DNA from: JBMZCV01 sp049613665
Lineage (GTDB): Bacteria; Bacteroidota; Bacteroidia; Chitinophagales; UBA2359
Direction of reading: 5' to 3'
Assembly (NCBI GenBank): GCA_049613665.1
Contig: JBMZCV010000067.1
Coordinates: 1 to 23,924, forward strand
Length of the DNA: 23,924 nt
Made by a program: the position numbers and the translations under genes
Notes under the pieces: generated by a model
Told to the model about the DNA's origin: nothing
The model's database searches: none
Seen by the model: only the letters and a program-made list of their open reading frames with translations
Shown: positions 1 to 7,013 of the stretch, in pieces
Numbering within the stretch: the stretch's first letter is position 1
Layout of the letters: every line of letters begins with the position of its first letter

Positions 1-48
1 GGATATTAGCGAAAACAAAAAGCTCAACTTACTAACCTGACGGCTATG

Positions 49-127
49 GTGTTATTACCAACAAGTTGTTACGAAAAAAGAAGCTTTAAAATAGGCTATT
101 TATCCTTTTAGTTGCTGGTGATAACAC
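49..127. repeat. Inverted repeat with GGTGATAACA motif
   Basis: GTGTTATTACCAACAA (49-64) is complementary to TTGCTGGTGATAACAC (112-127) apart from two positions that can form G-U pairs. The right arm is part of a 17-base string (AGTTGYTGGTGATAACA, 110-126) that recurs at 12569-12585, upstream of the PorE-like gene and again in a non-coding stretch. It could be a degenerate dispersed repeat or a regulatory motif. The sequence alone does not decide. Confidence 0.4.
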
Positions 128-213
128 ACAGCAAAGGCGAGAGTTGTCGTTTTTTTTGGAATAAAATAATATGTAATAAAAAGGCTAAAATGCCAATTAC
201 TTATATTACAATG

Positions 214-324
214 TATTAAGTAGTCGTTCAGAAGTTTTTGGGCATTTCAGAACAAGCTAACATCTTGATTGTCAATGCGTTAGCCACTAAACGAAAGCTT
301 TATTAAATAGCACTTGGTACTTAA
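214..324 (+). repeat. Dispersed palindromic repeat, copy A
   Basis: About 87 bases (214-300) are roughly 88% identical, by eye, to the reverse complement of 17215-17301. Similarity continues through the ATTAAATAG tail. The core at 256-284 is itself a palindrome: GCTAAC, then TTGA, TTG, TCAA, then GTTAGC. The tail at 302-324 (ATTAAATAG-CACTTGG-TACTTAA) recurs as fragments near 5200, 10225 and 15174 (minus). No coding potential is seen. Confidence 0.75.
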
Positions 325-366
325 GTTAGACTAACTGAAAAAATAGCTTAAATAAGAAAAAACATT

Positions 367-3300
367 ATGGGAAAAAATGTATTTGGTTTGCTCATAGCGA
401 TAGATGAGTATGCGATAGCACCCTTGAGAGGTTGCGTAAATGATAGTCAAGATGTACAAGCAGTATTGCAACATCTTGTGCCAGCAGATAATTTGCATTT
501 GAGAGTGTTGCATAACAAAGAGGCAACAAGAGAAAATATAAAAGCTGCTTTTTTGGAGCATTTGACGCAAGCAGGCGAAAATGATAGTGTTTTTGTACAT
601 TATAGCGGCCATGGTTCTCGTGAGTTATCTGATTCTATGTTTTGGCATTTGAATCCAGATAGACACAATGAAGTAATGATAACAATTGATAGTCTTATTC
701 CGGGCATTGGCTTGCGAAACCCTTTGGCAGATAAAGAATTGCGTTGGTTGATTGCTCAGGTAGCGAAAAAAAATCCGCATATATGTGTCATGTTAGATTG
801 CTGTCATTCGGGCGGTGGCACAAGAGATTTAAGCACTTATCCAACAAATCAAGTTATCACAAACCGTTTTACGGCACAACGTACTCAAATGCGTGGTTTT
901 CACGATTATGTATTTGGCCACGATGAAGCTTTGCTAGAATCTTTTGCTCAAAACGGAAGGTTTCATCTACCTTCTGGCAAACATATTCTAATGGCTGGCT
1001 GTCGATATACTCAAACCTCAAAAGAGCTAGTAGTAGGCGGAAAACAGCATGGTATATTCACTTTCAGCACTTTAGATATTCTAAAATTATATAATGGACA
1101 AATTACTTATCGTGATTTGGTGGCTCAGGCAGGAGCAAGAGTGATGAATATTGTTAGAGAACAAGTGCCTCAATTAGAAGCAGTTAAAGATGATAAGCAA
1201 ATTTATCAGCCATTTCTGGGCGGAGCAGCTTTATCAAAAACAAAATACTATAATGTTTTTAGCAATAAAAAAAATCAATGGTATGTAGATGCTGGACAAA
1301 CGAGCGGCATTTTTTCATCGGAAAGTGAGCCAGCCGTTTTCAAAATTTATGAAACGCATATTGATATTGCCGAAATGCCAGACCATTATGAGTGGAGGAG
1401 GAGTGCGACAGATATTTCGCCAAGCCAAGCAATTTTAACAGAAGAATTGCCGCTTGCTGAACGCTACAAAGCAGTAGTAGAAACGATGTCTGCTCCCCAA
1501 ACGAAAGTGCGTATAGAAGTGGAAGAAAGCTCGCCCAAATTATTTGAAGGAGTGGAGTTGGCAAAAGAAGCTTTGCAAAAATCTTTATATCTCAAACTTG
1601 TAGATGAGTGTAGTGATGCCGATTTTCGTATTGTGGCTTATCAGCATGAAAACTGCAATAAATACCGTATTTGTAAGCCAACAGATGAGCGACCTTTAGT
1701 TAAACAGGTAGAAGAGTTTACAGAAGATAGTGTGCAAGATTTGCTGGTTCATATGGAGGAAATAGCCAAATGGCAAACGACTTTTCAGCTTTCAAATCCG
1801 CAAACAAAATTGCCACTTTCGGCCATTGATTTAGAAATTTCGGCATTAGACGAAAAAGGCAATGTCAAAGCTGTTGAATTGACTAGCGGCGAGATTAAAT
1901 CTACTTATAAGGAAGATGGCGAAGAGCGAATTTCGCCTGCTTATCGTGTAAAAATGACCAATAATAGCACCAAAAATTTGTATTATGCAGCTTATATTTT
2001 GGGGTCAGATTTTTCTTGCACCGACGATGTTTTGCCGACAAGAATGCTGAAAGCAGGAGAGTCCTTGTGTCTTTGGGAAGATGAGGAAGTCATTTTTCCG
2101 TTTGAAGCTTTTGTCAGCGAATCTTTATTGAACTTGGGAGTCACGGAAGAAGCTAATACGTTAAAAATTATAGCCAGCACCGAACAATTCAACTCTTCTG
2201 ACTTAAATCAAAATGGCTTAGAAATGCCAGAAAGTATGCGTCCGCTCCGAAAAAGTGTGCCTGCAAAAAAAGATTGGATAAGCCATCAAATTACGTTTAC
2301 GGCTGTAAAAGAGCTAAATACATATCAATCTGAAAACTTATTGGAAAGTAGTGGCATAACTGTTAAGTTTCCGAAAAAGACAAAAGCGAAAATTGGTTTG
2401 GGAAGTGCCTCGCAGCAAAATAGCCGTTCTGTAAGTGCTGCTCCGTGGGTAAATACTGATGAACTATTTGCATTTGTGAGTAGCAGAGGAACTGCTCCGC
2501 AACTCAATGTATTGGAAATTTCCAACATTCAAGACCTCAACAGTATTACGGCCGATAATAGAATTGAAGTAAATTTGCCTTATGTTTTGGCAGAAAATGA
2601 AAGCTTAATTCCTATTGCAAGTGATGGCGAACTGCTATATCCTTTAGGTTTTGCTAATGGCACAAAAAATGGCACAAAAGTCGTTATCGAAAGATTGATT
2701 GGCGAAGAAGCAGGCATTAGCGAAAGAGGATTGTTGAATACCGTAAAAATTGTTTTTCAAAAAGTAGTAGGCAAAAAACTAGGTTTTGGCTATGAATATC
2801 CTTATTTGGCGGCTGTTGATGCGACTGCCGAAAGCCACTATAACACCAACAAAATTCAGATAAATGAACAAGTTGCCACAGCAAATAGCGTACTTGTTAT
2901 TGTGCATGGTTTGGTAGGAGAAACAGCTAACATGTTGCGTATAAATGAGGAGGCTAATGGAAGTAATAGTTTATATACAATAGCTAAAAAACAATATGAT
3001 GTAGTATTAGCTTTCGATTATGATAGCTACAATACGAGTTTAAAAGAAACCGCTTTAGCTTTCAAAAATCGTTTGATAGAAATTGGTTTGGCGGCAGGCC
3101 ATGGCAAAAAGGTGCATGTTCTTGCACACAGTACAGGTGGTTTGATGGCACGTTGGTTTGTAGAAAGAGAAGGCGGCAATGAAATGATTGAAGAGTTGTT
3201 GATGCTCGGAACGCCAAATGCTGGCTCGCCTTGGCCAAAAATAAAAGATTGGACGGTTTTTGCAGCAACTTTGGCTTTGAGCAAACTGACAGTAGTGGGT

Positions 3301-3729
3301 TGGCCGTTGGCAGCACTCAATTTCTTGATTGATAAGGCGAAAATTGTGGAGGGCTTAGATAAAGTAACAGATGATTTGAAAATTGATTCTGAATTTATGG
3401 AAATGCTCAACAATAGCAACGACCCAAAAATACCTTATACGATTTTTGCTGGCAATACTTCTTTAATAAAAGACAAAAAAGATGATAGCAAACAACAAGG
3501 TATGATTAAAAAAATATGTAGTAAGCTGAAAATCAATAGCGAAAGTACTCGTAAAATTGTAGATTTGCTATTTCGTGAGAAAAATGATATTTTTTCGAGC
3601 CAAACAAGTATGAACAATATTAATTTGAGTAGAAAGCCTTTGCCTATTGCTCATGAGGTGGCTTGCGACCATTTTAGCTATTTTAATACCGCAGAAAGTT
3701 TGGCTATTTTAGAAGAAAAACTTGGGTAG
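367..3729 (+). CDS. Caspase-like protease / alpha-beta hydrolase fusion protein
   Basis: This 1120-residue protein has two catalytic regions. Residues 5-280 form a caspase/metacaspase-type (peptidase C14) domain. It begins with the family's LLIAIDEY strand, has His82 in YSGHGS and Cys146 in LDCCHSGG, the expected catalytic dyad. Residues 290-820 show no recognised catalytic motif. The part around 500-620 reads like a beta-sandwich (PAYRVKMTNNS...LYYAAYIL), resembling the accessory domains often attached to bacterial caspases. Residues 840-1120 form an alpha/beta hydrolase. It has the HG oxyanion motif at His847, the nucleophile elbow A-H-S-T-G-G with Ser922, and a candidate catalytic His1102 in CDHFSYF near the end. 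No signal peptide or membrane segment is seen, so it is probably cytoplasmic. The start is the first in-frame ATG. The gene stands alone; the next genes are on the other strand. A regulated suicide or defence role is inference only. Confidence 0.85.
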   Translation: MGKNVFGLLIAIDEYAIAPLRGCVNDSQDVQAVLQHLVPADNLHLRVLHNKEATRENIKAAFLEHLTQAGENDSVFVHYSGHGSRELSDSMFWHLNPDRHNEVMITIDSLIPGIGLRNPLADKELRWLIAQVAKKNPHICVMLDCCHSGGGTRDLSTYPTNQVITNRFTAQRTQMRGFHDYVFGHDEALLESFAQNGRFHLPSGKHILMAGCRYTQTSKELVVGGKQHGIFTFSTLDILKLYNGQITYRDLVAQAGARVMNIVREQVPQLEAVKDDKQIYQPFLGGAALSKTKYYNVFSNKKNQWYVDAGQTSGIFSSESEPAVFKIYETHIDIAEMPDHYEWRRSATDISPSQAILTEELPLAERYKAVVETMSAPQTKVRIEVEESSPKLFEGVELAKEALQKSLYLKLVDECSDADFRIVAYQHENCNKYRICKPTDERPLVKQVEEFTEDSVQDLLVHMEEIAKWQTTFQLSNPQTKLPLSAIDLEISALDEKGNVKAVELTSGEIKSTYKEDGEERISPAYRVKMTNNSTKNLYYAAYILGSDFSCTDDVLPTRMLKAGESLCLWEDEEVIFPFEAFVSESLLNLGVTEEANTLKIIASTEQFNSSDLNQNGLEMPESMRPLRKSVPAKKDWISHQITFTAVKELNTYQSENLLESSGITVKFPKKTKAKIGLGSASQQNSRSVSAAPWVNTDELFAFVSSRGTAPQLNVLEISNIQDLNSITADNRIEVNLPYVLAENESLIPIASDGELLYPLGFANGTKNGTKVVIERLIGEEAGISERGLLNTVKIVFQKVVGKKLGFGYEYPYLAAVDATAESHYNTNKIQINEQVATANSVLVIVHGLVGETANMLRINEEANGSNSLYTIAKKQYDVVLAFDYDSYNTSLKETALAFKNRLIEIGLAAGHGKKVHVLAHSTGGLMARWFVEREGGNEMIEELLMLGTPNAGSPWPKIKDWTVFAATLALSKLTVVGWPLAALNFLIDKAKIVEGLDKVTDDLKIDSEFMEMLNNSNDPKIPYTIFAGNTSLIKDKKDDSKQQGMIKKICSKLKINSESTRKIVDLLFREKNDIFSSQTSMNNINLSRKPLPIAHEVACDHFSYFNTAESLAILEEKLG

Positions 3730-3759
3730 CTTTTAATTTTTTTGGCCGAAAATATAAAT

Positions 3760-3932
3760 CAATGGTTCTGACATTTTTTATAACAATTTTCAGTTGAATA
3801 AAAAACGCTTTTTGGCAAGGGAAACATACTATTTTTCAGTTCAAAAGGGCAAATATTAGCTGCCTTAGCCTAAAAAAAATAGTATGTTTAAGCCTTTGAT
3901 AAAAAATGTATAAATGTCCGAACTATTAAGAA
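3760..3932 (+). mobile_element. MITE-like element, copy 1
   Basis: This ~173-base non-coding element is nearly identical to 11359-11545 apart from scattered substitutions and a 12-base gap. Its ends are imperfect inverted repeats: AATGGTTCTGACATTT at 3761-3776 and the complement of AATAGTTCGGACATTT at 3912-3927. Inside is a second, perfect inverted pair, AAACATACTATTTTT (3822-3836) and its complement (3875-3889). No transposase is encoded and no clear target-site duplication was found. Terminal inverted repeats, small size and two dispersed copies fit a MITE or another non-autonomous element. A structured RNA gene is the alternative. Confidence 0.7.
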
Positions 3933-3934
3933 AT

Positions 3935-3987
3935 AACAAGAAAAAGGTAGCAAACATTCTCAAAATGTCTGCTACCTTTTTCTTGTT
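3935..3987. terminator. Bidirectional intrinsic terminator, 24-bp stem
   Basis: The arms at 3935-3958 and 3964-3987 pair over 24 positions with a single mismatch around a 5-base loop. An A-run before the GGTAGCA core and a T-run after CTACC make it usable on both strands, as expected between the caspase-lipase gene and kdsC. The core shares sequence with the hairpins at 7755-7785 and 7824-7868. Confidence 0.85.
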
Positions 3988-4019
3988 ACAAAATTATTCT
4001 TTTGAAAAAATATATCTTA

Positions 4020-4047
4020 CTAAAAACTAAAAACTAAAAACTAAAAA
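4020..4047. repeat. Heptamer microsatellite (CTAAAAA)x4
   Basis: Four perfect tandem copies of CTAAAAA end two bases before the stop codon of the minus-strand kdsC gene. It lies outside the coding region, so length change would not alter the protein. Confidence 0.9.
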
Positions 4048-4049
4048 TC

Positions 4050-4547
4050 CTAGCTCCATTTTCCTTGAGCTTTCAATACCAATTCTATAACCTCTCTGAC
4101 GCAAGCTTTGCCACCGTCGCAAGATGAAATATATTTGCTAATCATTCTGATTTCAGGTATGGCATCTTTTGGGCAAACAGGCAAGCCAACTTGCTGCATT
4201 ACTTCAAAATCTGGCATATCATCGCCCATATATAAGATATTTTCTTTTTTCAATTCATAAACAAATAATAACTCCTCAAAGTCCGCTATTTTGTGGTGCG
4301 AGTTCATATAAATATCCGTAATGCCAAGCCCACGAAGGCGTTTATAGACACCCTGCGAGTTGCCACCCGTAATAATTACGACTTGCAAACCTGCTTGCAT
4401 TGCCTTTTTCATCGCATAGCCATCTTTCACATTCATTTTTCTTTGCAAATGTCCTGTTTCACTAATAATAAGCGAACCATCTGTTAATACGCCATCAACA
4501 TCGAAAATGAGCGTTTTTATAGGTTTAAATTGTTCTAAATCAACCAT
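4050..4547 (-). CDS. kdsC: 3-deoxy-D-manno-octulosonate 8-phosphate phosphatase
   Basis: This 165-residue HAD-superfamily hydrolase removes phosphate from KDO 8-phosphate to give KDO for lipopolysaccharide inner core. Motif I is FDVDGVLTDG with Asp16 and Asp18. Motif II is IITGG with Thr60, and the conserved Lys is Lys86 in HHKIADF. Motif III is MGDDMPD with Asp109, Asp110 and Asp113. The length, the absence of a cap domain and the C-terminal GGKACVREVIE segment match KdsC, which works as a cytoplasmic tetramer. It is the last gene of a four-gene minus-strand run, 104 bases after the GNAT gene. No other KDO gene is in view. Related capless HAD phosphatases are the alternative but fit less well. 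Confidence 0.9.
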   Translation of the reverse strand: MVDLEQFKPIKTLIFDVDGVLTDGSLIISETGHLQRKMNVKDGYAMKKAMQAGLQVVIITGGNSQGVYKRLRGLGITDIYMNSHHKIADFEELLFVYELKKENILYMGDDMPDFEVMQQVGLPVCPKDAIPEIRMISKYISSCDGGKACVREVIELVLKAQGKWS

Positions 4548-4569
4548 TTTTTATTTTTTTGTAACTATT

Positions 4570-4586
4570 TACGTTGCAGCAACGTA
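4570..4586. promoter_or_regulatory. Perfect 17-base palindrome upstream of kdsC
   Basis: TACGTTGC-A-GCAACGTA has 8-bp perfect arms around one central base, in the 104-base gap between the GNAT gene and kdsC, 23 bases before the kdsC start. It looks more like a dimeric regulator site than a terminator, because it lacks a loop and a T-run. No regulator is identifiable. Confidence 0.35.
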
Positions 4587-4651
4587 TTTTTCTTGTCTCA
4601 CTAATGTTTCACTAAAAGTAAATAATTTTGTTTTTTACCTCAAAATCTTAC

Positions 4652-5149
4652 CTAAATAGTTGAAACATAAGAAGCCAATTGCTGTTGACTCAATTTACAA
4701 GTAATCCATTCGTTTTCCAATTTCATGCCCAATTTTTCATACAATTTTATAGCAGGCGTATTCCAATCCAAAACATGCCACCGCAGTTGATTCGCATTTT
4801 CGGTTTTGGCAAACAAAATGAGAGCATTCAGCAACAGTTGTCCAACACCATTTCGCCTATATTTTTGCGTCACGACAAGGTCGTCGAGATAGACAATTTT
4901 GCCTTTCCAAGTAGAATAAATAATGTAAAACAAGGTAATACCTACAATTTCTTTTTCGCCATTTTCTTTTGTTAGTTCAGCCACATTGAGCCTAAACAAA
5001 GGTTGTTCGCATTCAAAACCATCTTTGATAAATTGCTCTAGCGAAAGTGTTACTTCTTCAACAGCATTTTCAAATTTCGCAAGTTCTTTTATAAGCCTAT
5101 AAGCTGCTTTTGCATCTTGTTTTGTGGCTTTTCTGATATTGATTTTCAT
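4652..5149 (-). CDS. GNAT acetyltransferase, spermidine/diamine N-acetyltransferase-like
   Basis: This 165-residue single-domain GNAT protein resembles the SSAT (diamine acetyltransferase) branch throughout. It starts IRKATKQDA, then RLIKELAKFE, and has YLDDLVV leading into the acetyl-CoA pyrophosphate loop RRNGVG (residues 98-103). WNTPAIKLYEKLGM (129-142) is typical of the family's C-terminal half. It would transfer acetyl from acetyl-CoA to a small amine or a similar primary amine. The exact substrate cannot be read from sequence, and thialysine or other amino compounds are possible. It lies between allantoicase and kdsC in a same-strand run, with gaps of 69 and 104 bases. Confidence 0.8.
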   Translation of the reverse strand: MKINIRKATKQDAKAAYRLIKELAKFENAVEEVTLSLEQFIKDGFECEQPLFRLNVAELTKENGEKEIVGITLFYIIYSTWKGKIVYLDDLVVTQKYRRNGVGQLLLNALILFAKTENANQLRWHVLDWNTPAIKLYEKLGMKLENEWITCKLSQQQLASYVSTI

Positions 5150-5171
5150 AGAAAAAAAAGAATTTATAGAT

Positions 5172-5221
5172 AATGCGTTAGCAACGAATTGACTATTTAT
5201 TAAATACTTGTTGGCACTTTA
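5172..5221 (+). repeat. Dispersed palindromic repeat, partial copy D
   Basis: AATGCGTTAGCAAC (5172-5185) matches the right half of the copy A core. TTAAATACTTG-TTGGCACTTTA (5200-5221) matches its tail. The repeat reaches into the stop codon of the minus-strand allantoicase gene. It is a degenerate copy, with the middle diverged. Confidence 0.5.
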
Positions 5222-6226
5222 CAATTCGCCCCACAAACGCAAACGGCTAATACCGCCATCTGGGTACATTTTTAGGCGAACATGTGTAAATTTTCCACTA
5301 ATAATAATGTCGTCTATAAATATATTTCTATTATTGCCTTGCAGTTTTACTTTTTCCAAAATTGGAATCCAATCAATTTTTGGGTCGTCCATATCTATAT
5401 CTTTGCGGTCGAACTCTTCGCAGCCTTCCAACGAGCAGAAATAAGGATAATTTTCGACAAAATGACTCGTATCAACTTCTATTTTTTTGATATAACCAGC
5501 CGCTGCCAGCTTAATAATTGCCCAATCAAAGTTATCTTTTATCCTACTTCGGCGTGTTTGCCAGCTATCCGACATACTTTCGCTCTTGAAAGGTAAAATC
5601 AAATTGTTGATATGCCCAAAAAGCATATTATTGCCCATAATTGCTCTTGCTCCATTGAGCATAGCTGCCAAATCCAAAGTTTTGTTTGCTGGCCATCTAT
5701 CCCAATTTCTTGTTATTTTGCCATAAGCCTTAAAGCGTGTAATGCCACCATCTGGATAAATGTTGAATTTGAGATGATTGAAATGCCCTTCTTTTTTTAG
5801 GCGAAAGAAGTTTTGTGCATGTGGCTGCAAACTGACTTTATTCAATACTTCTGTCCATTTCAAACGGTCTGATGTTAGATAATCGACAGAAGAATTAGGC
5901 TTTGCCAAACAAGCTTGCACAGAGGCAAAAGGAGGAAAGTTGCCTTCAAAATAGTGAGTATCGATTTCTACACCATGTAAAACAGTAGGAGCTGCCAACT
6001 CAATAATGCACCAATCTCTGCCTTCAAAATTTCTGCGACGGCGAGTTATCCAAGCATCTGTTGAGTAGCCATTTTTATCGAAAGCCATTTGCCCTCTACC
6101 TTGCTTTAGCAGATTTTCTTTTGAGCCAAAATGCTCATTATTAGCAATAATTGCTTTTGCTCCAAGTTTTGCGGCTGCAACATTCGGTAATCGCAAAAAT
6201 TCAGGACCTACTTTTTGTGTCGACAT
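5219..6226 (-). CDS. alc: Allantoicase
   Basis: This enzyme hydrolyses allantoate to ureidoglycolate and urea in purine-ring breakdown. The 335-residue protein shows the family's internal duplication. Repeat 1 (about 17-172) has NNEHFGSKENLL, DAWITRRRRN, DW.IIELA and GVEIDTHYFEGN, and ends YPDGGITRFKAYG. Repeat 2 (about 190-335) has GNNMLFGHINNLI, DSWQTRRSR, DWAIIKLAA and KIEVDTSHF, and ends YPDGGISRLRLWG. The start at 6226 (MSTQKV) is preferred to an in-frame ATG 42 bases upstream, because homology begins after it and the extra residues (MYLACLTFFKKKNN) look like translated leader. No other purine-degradation gene is in the window. It is 69 bases upstream of the GNAT gene and 112 downstream of the PTPS gene. 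Confidence 0.93.
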   Translation of the reverse strand: MSTQKVGPEFLRLPNVAAAKLGAKAIIANNEHFGSKENLLKQGRGQMAFDKNGYSTDAWITRRRRNFEGRDWCIIELAAPTVLHGVEIDTHYFEGNFPPFASVQACLAKPNSSVDYLTSDRLKWTEVLNKVSLQPHAQNFFRLKKEGHFNHLKFNIYPDGGITRFKAYGKITRNWDRWPANKTLDLAAMLNGARAIMGNNMLFGHINNLILPFKSESMSDSWQTRRSRIKDNFDWAIIKLAAAGYIKKIEVDTSHFVENYPYFCSLEGCEEFDRKDIDMDDPKIDWIPILEKVKLQGNNRNIFIDDIIISGKFTHVRLKMYPDGGISRLRLWGEL

Positions 6227-6338
6227 ATTGTTTTTTTTCTTGAAGAAAGTTAGGCAAGCAAGATACAAACAACTTGTTTAAAGAACAAATTTTTCATCAG
6301 CTATTAGATTTTTTTATTTTTTGAGCGATAAAAAACGA

Positions 6339-6755
6339 TTATTCACCAAAATATTCTACATAGATGCTTTCGGTTTCATATAGCTTAACACAATGCAAAT
6401 TTACACCTTTAATGTCGGAAAAATGCGGCAATAATTCTTGCCAAATAGCGATGGCTAAATTTTCGGTAGAAGGAAGTATATTTGTCAAAAAATCGACATC
6501 TAAATTAAGGTTTTTATGGTCTAATTTATCAATAATATACTTATTTATAAGCGTACTCAAATCTTTTACATTCATCACAAATCCTGTATCTGGATTACTT
6601 TTTCCTTTTACTGTAACAAATAAATGGTAGTTGTGGCCATGCCAATTTTTATTGGCACATTTGCCAAAAATAATTTCGTTTTGCTCTTCGCTCCACTTTG
6701 AATTAAATAATTTATGAGCAGCATTGAATCTTTCACGTCTTGTTAAGTATATCAT
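6339..6755 (-). CDS. 6-pyruvoyl/6-carboxy-tetrahydropterin synthase family (PTPS-II type)
   Basis: This 138-residue protein acts on dihydroneopterin triphosphate, giving 6-pyruvoyl- or 6-carboxytetrahydropterin. Zinc ligands are His14 (NAAHKL), His39 and His41 (HGHNY). The catalytic Cys33 is spaced as C-x5-HGH, and the Asp79-His80 pair is in KLDHKNLN. The substrate-anchoring Glu127 lies in YETES. The C-x5-HGH spacing is the PTPS-II arrangement of animal-type PTPS. E. coli QueD has C-x3-HGH. In a bacterium it may feed queuosine or a biopterin-like cofactor, and neither can be chosen here. It is the first gene of the minus-strand run and has a TATCTTTG promoter element just upstream. Confidence 0.88.
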   Translation of the reverse strand: MIYLTRRERFNAAHKLFNSKWSEEQNEIIFGKCANKNWHGHNYHLFVTVKGKSNPDTGFVMNVKDLSTLINKYIIDKLDHKNLNLDVDFLTNILPSTENLAIAIWQELLPHFSDIKGVNLHCVKLYETESIYVEYFGE

Positions 6756-6775
6756 TTTTCTAAAAATTTTAAATG

Positions 6776-6783
6776 CAAAGATA
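6776..6783 (-). promoter_or_regulatory. Bacteroidota -7 promoter element (TATCTTTG)
   Basis: Read on the minus strand this is TATCTTTG followed by CA, an exact match to the TAnnTTTG consensus, 21 bases before the PTPS-family start. No clear -33 TTG lies at the usual distance. It probably drives the minus-strand gene run. Confidence 0.6.
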
Positions 6784-7013
6784 CTATAATAATCTATAAA
6801 ATTTTGGGTTCATCTTCAAGTTTTACGCAGTCTATGATATATGAAAAATGATTGTTTGACAGTTTTGAATGTCGCTATTCCCATTTTAAGAAAAGAAGTA
6901 GCTTTTAGAAAATGAAGACACACTATTTTTTTATTGAATCTGTAAAAAGATATACTTTTAGGTGGTGGAAATGAGGCAAAAACAATTTGATAATTTTTTT
7001 GAAGCTAACATAT

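Larger units (their letters stand above)
1..366. other. Non-coding leader region with repeat elements
   Basis: No convincing gene is present. A short open frame at 2-40 ending in TGA could be the tail of an upstream gene, but nothing supports it. The region holds an inverted pair at 49-64 and 112-127 (16 positions, two wobble-type mismatches) and a palindromic dispersed repeat at 214-324. Both are described separately. No clear TAnnTTTG promoter was found for the gene at 367. Confidence 0.6.
3730..4049. other. Convergent intergenic region with MITE-like element and terminator
   Basis: No gene is present. The stretch lies between two converging genes and holds a MITE-like repeat (3760-3932), a long terminator hairpin (3935-3987) and a heptamer microsatellite (4020-4047). 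Confidence 0.8.

Noticed and set aside
1..40. 3' end of an upstream gene
   Set aside because: A 12-codon tail ending in TGA is too short to distinguish from chance.
3027..3419. Minus-strand frame of 130 codons
   Set aside because: It lies opposite the hydrolase domain, whose catalytic motifs are clear in the plus frame. Its product has no recognisable motif.
6226..6268. Longer allantoicase start
   Set aside because: The extra 14 residues are Lys/Phe-rich leader translation not seen in the family, and MSTQKV is followed directly by homologous sequence.
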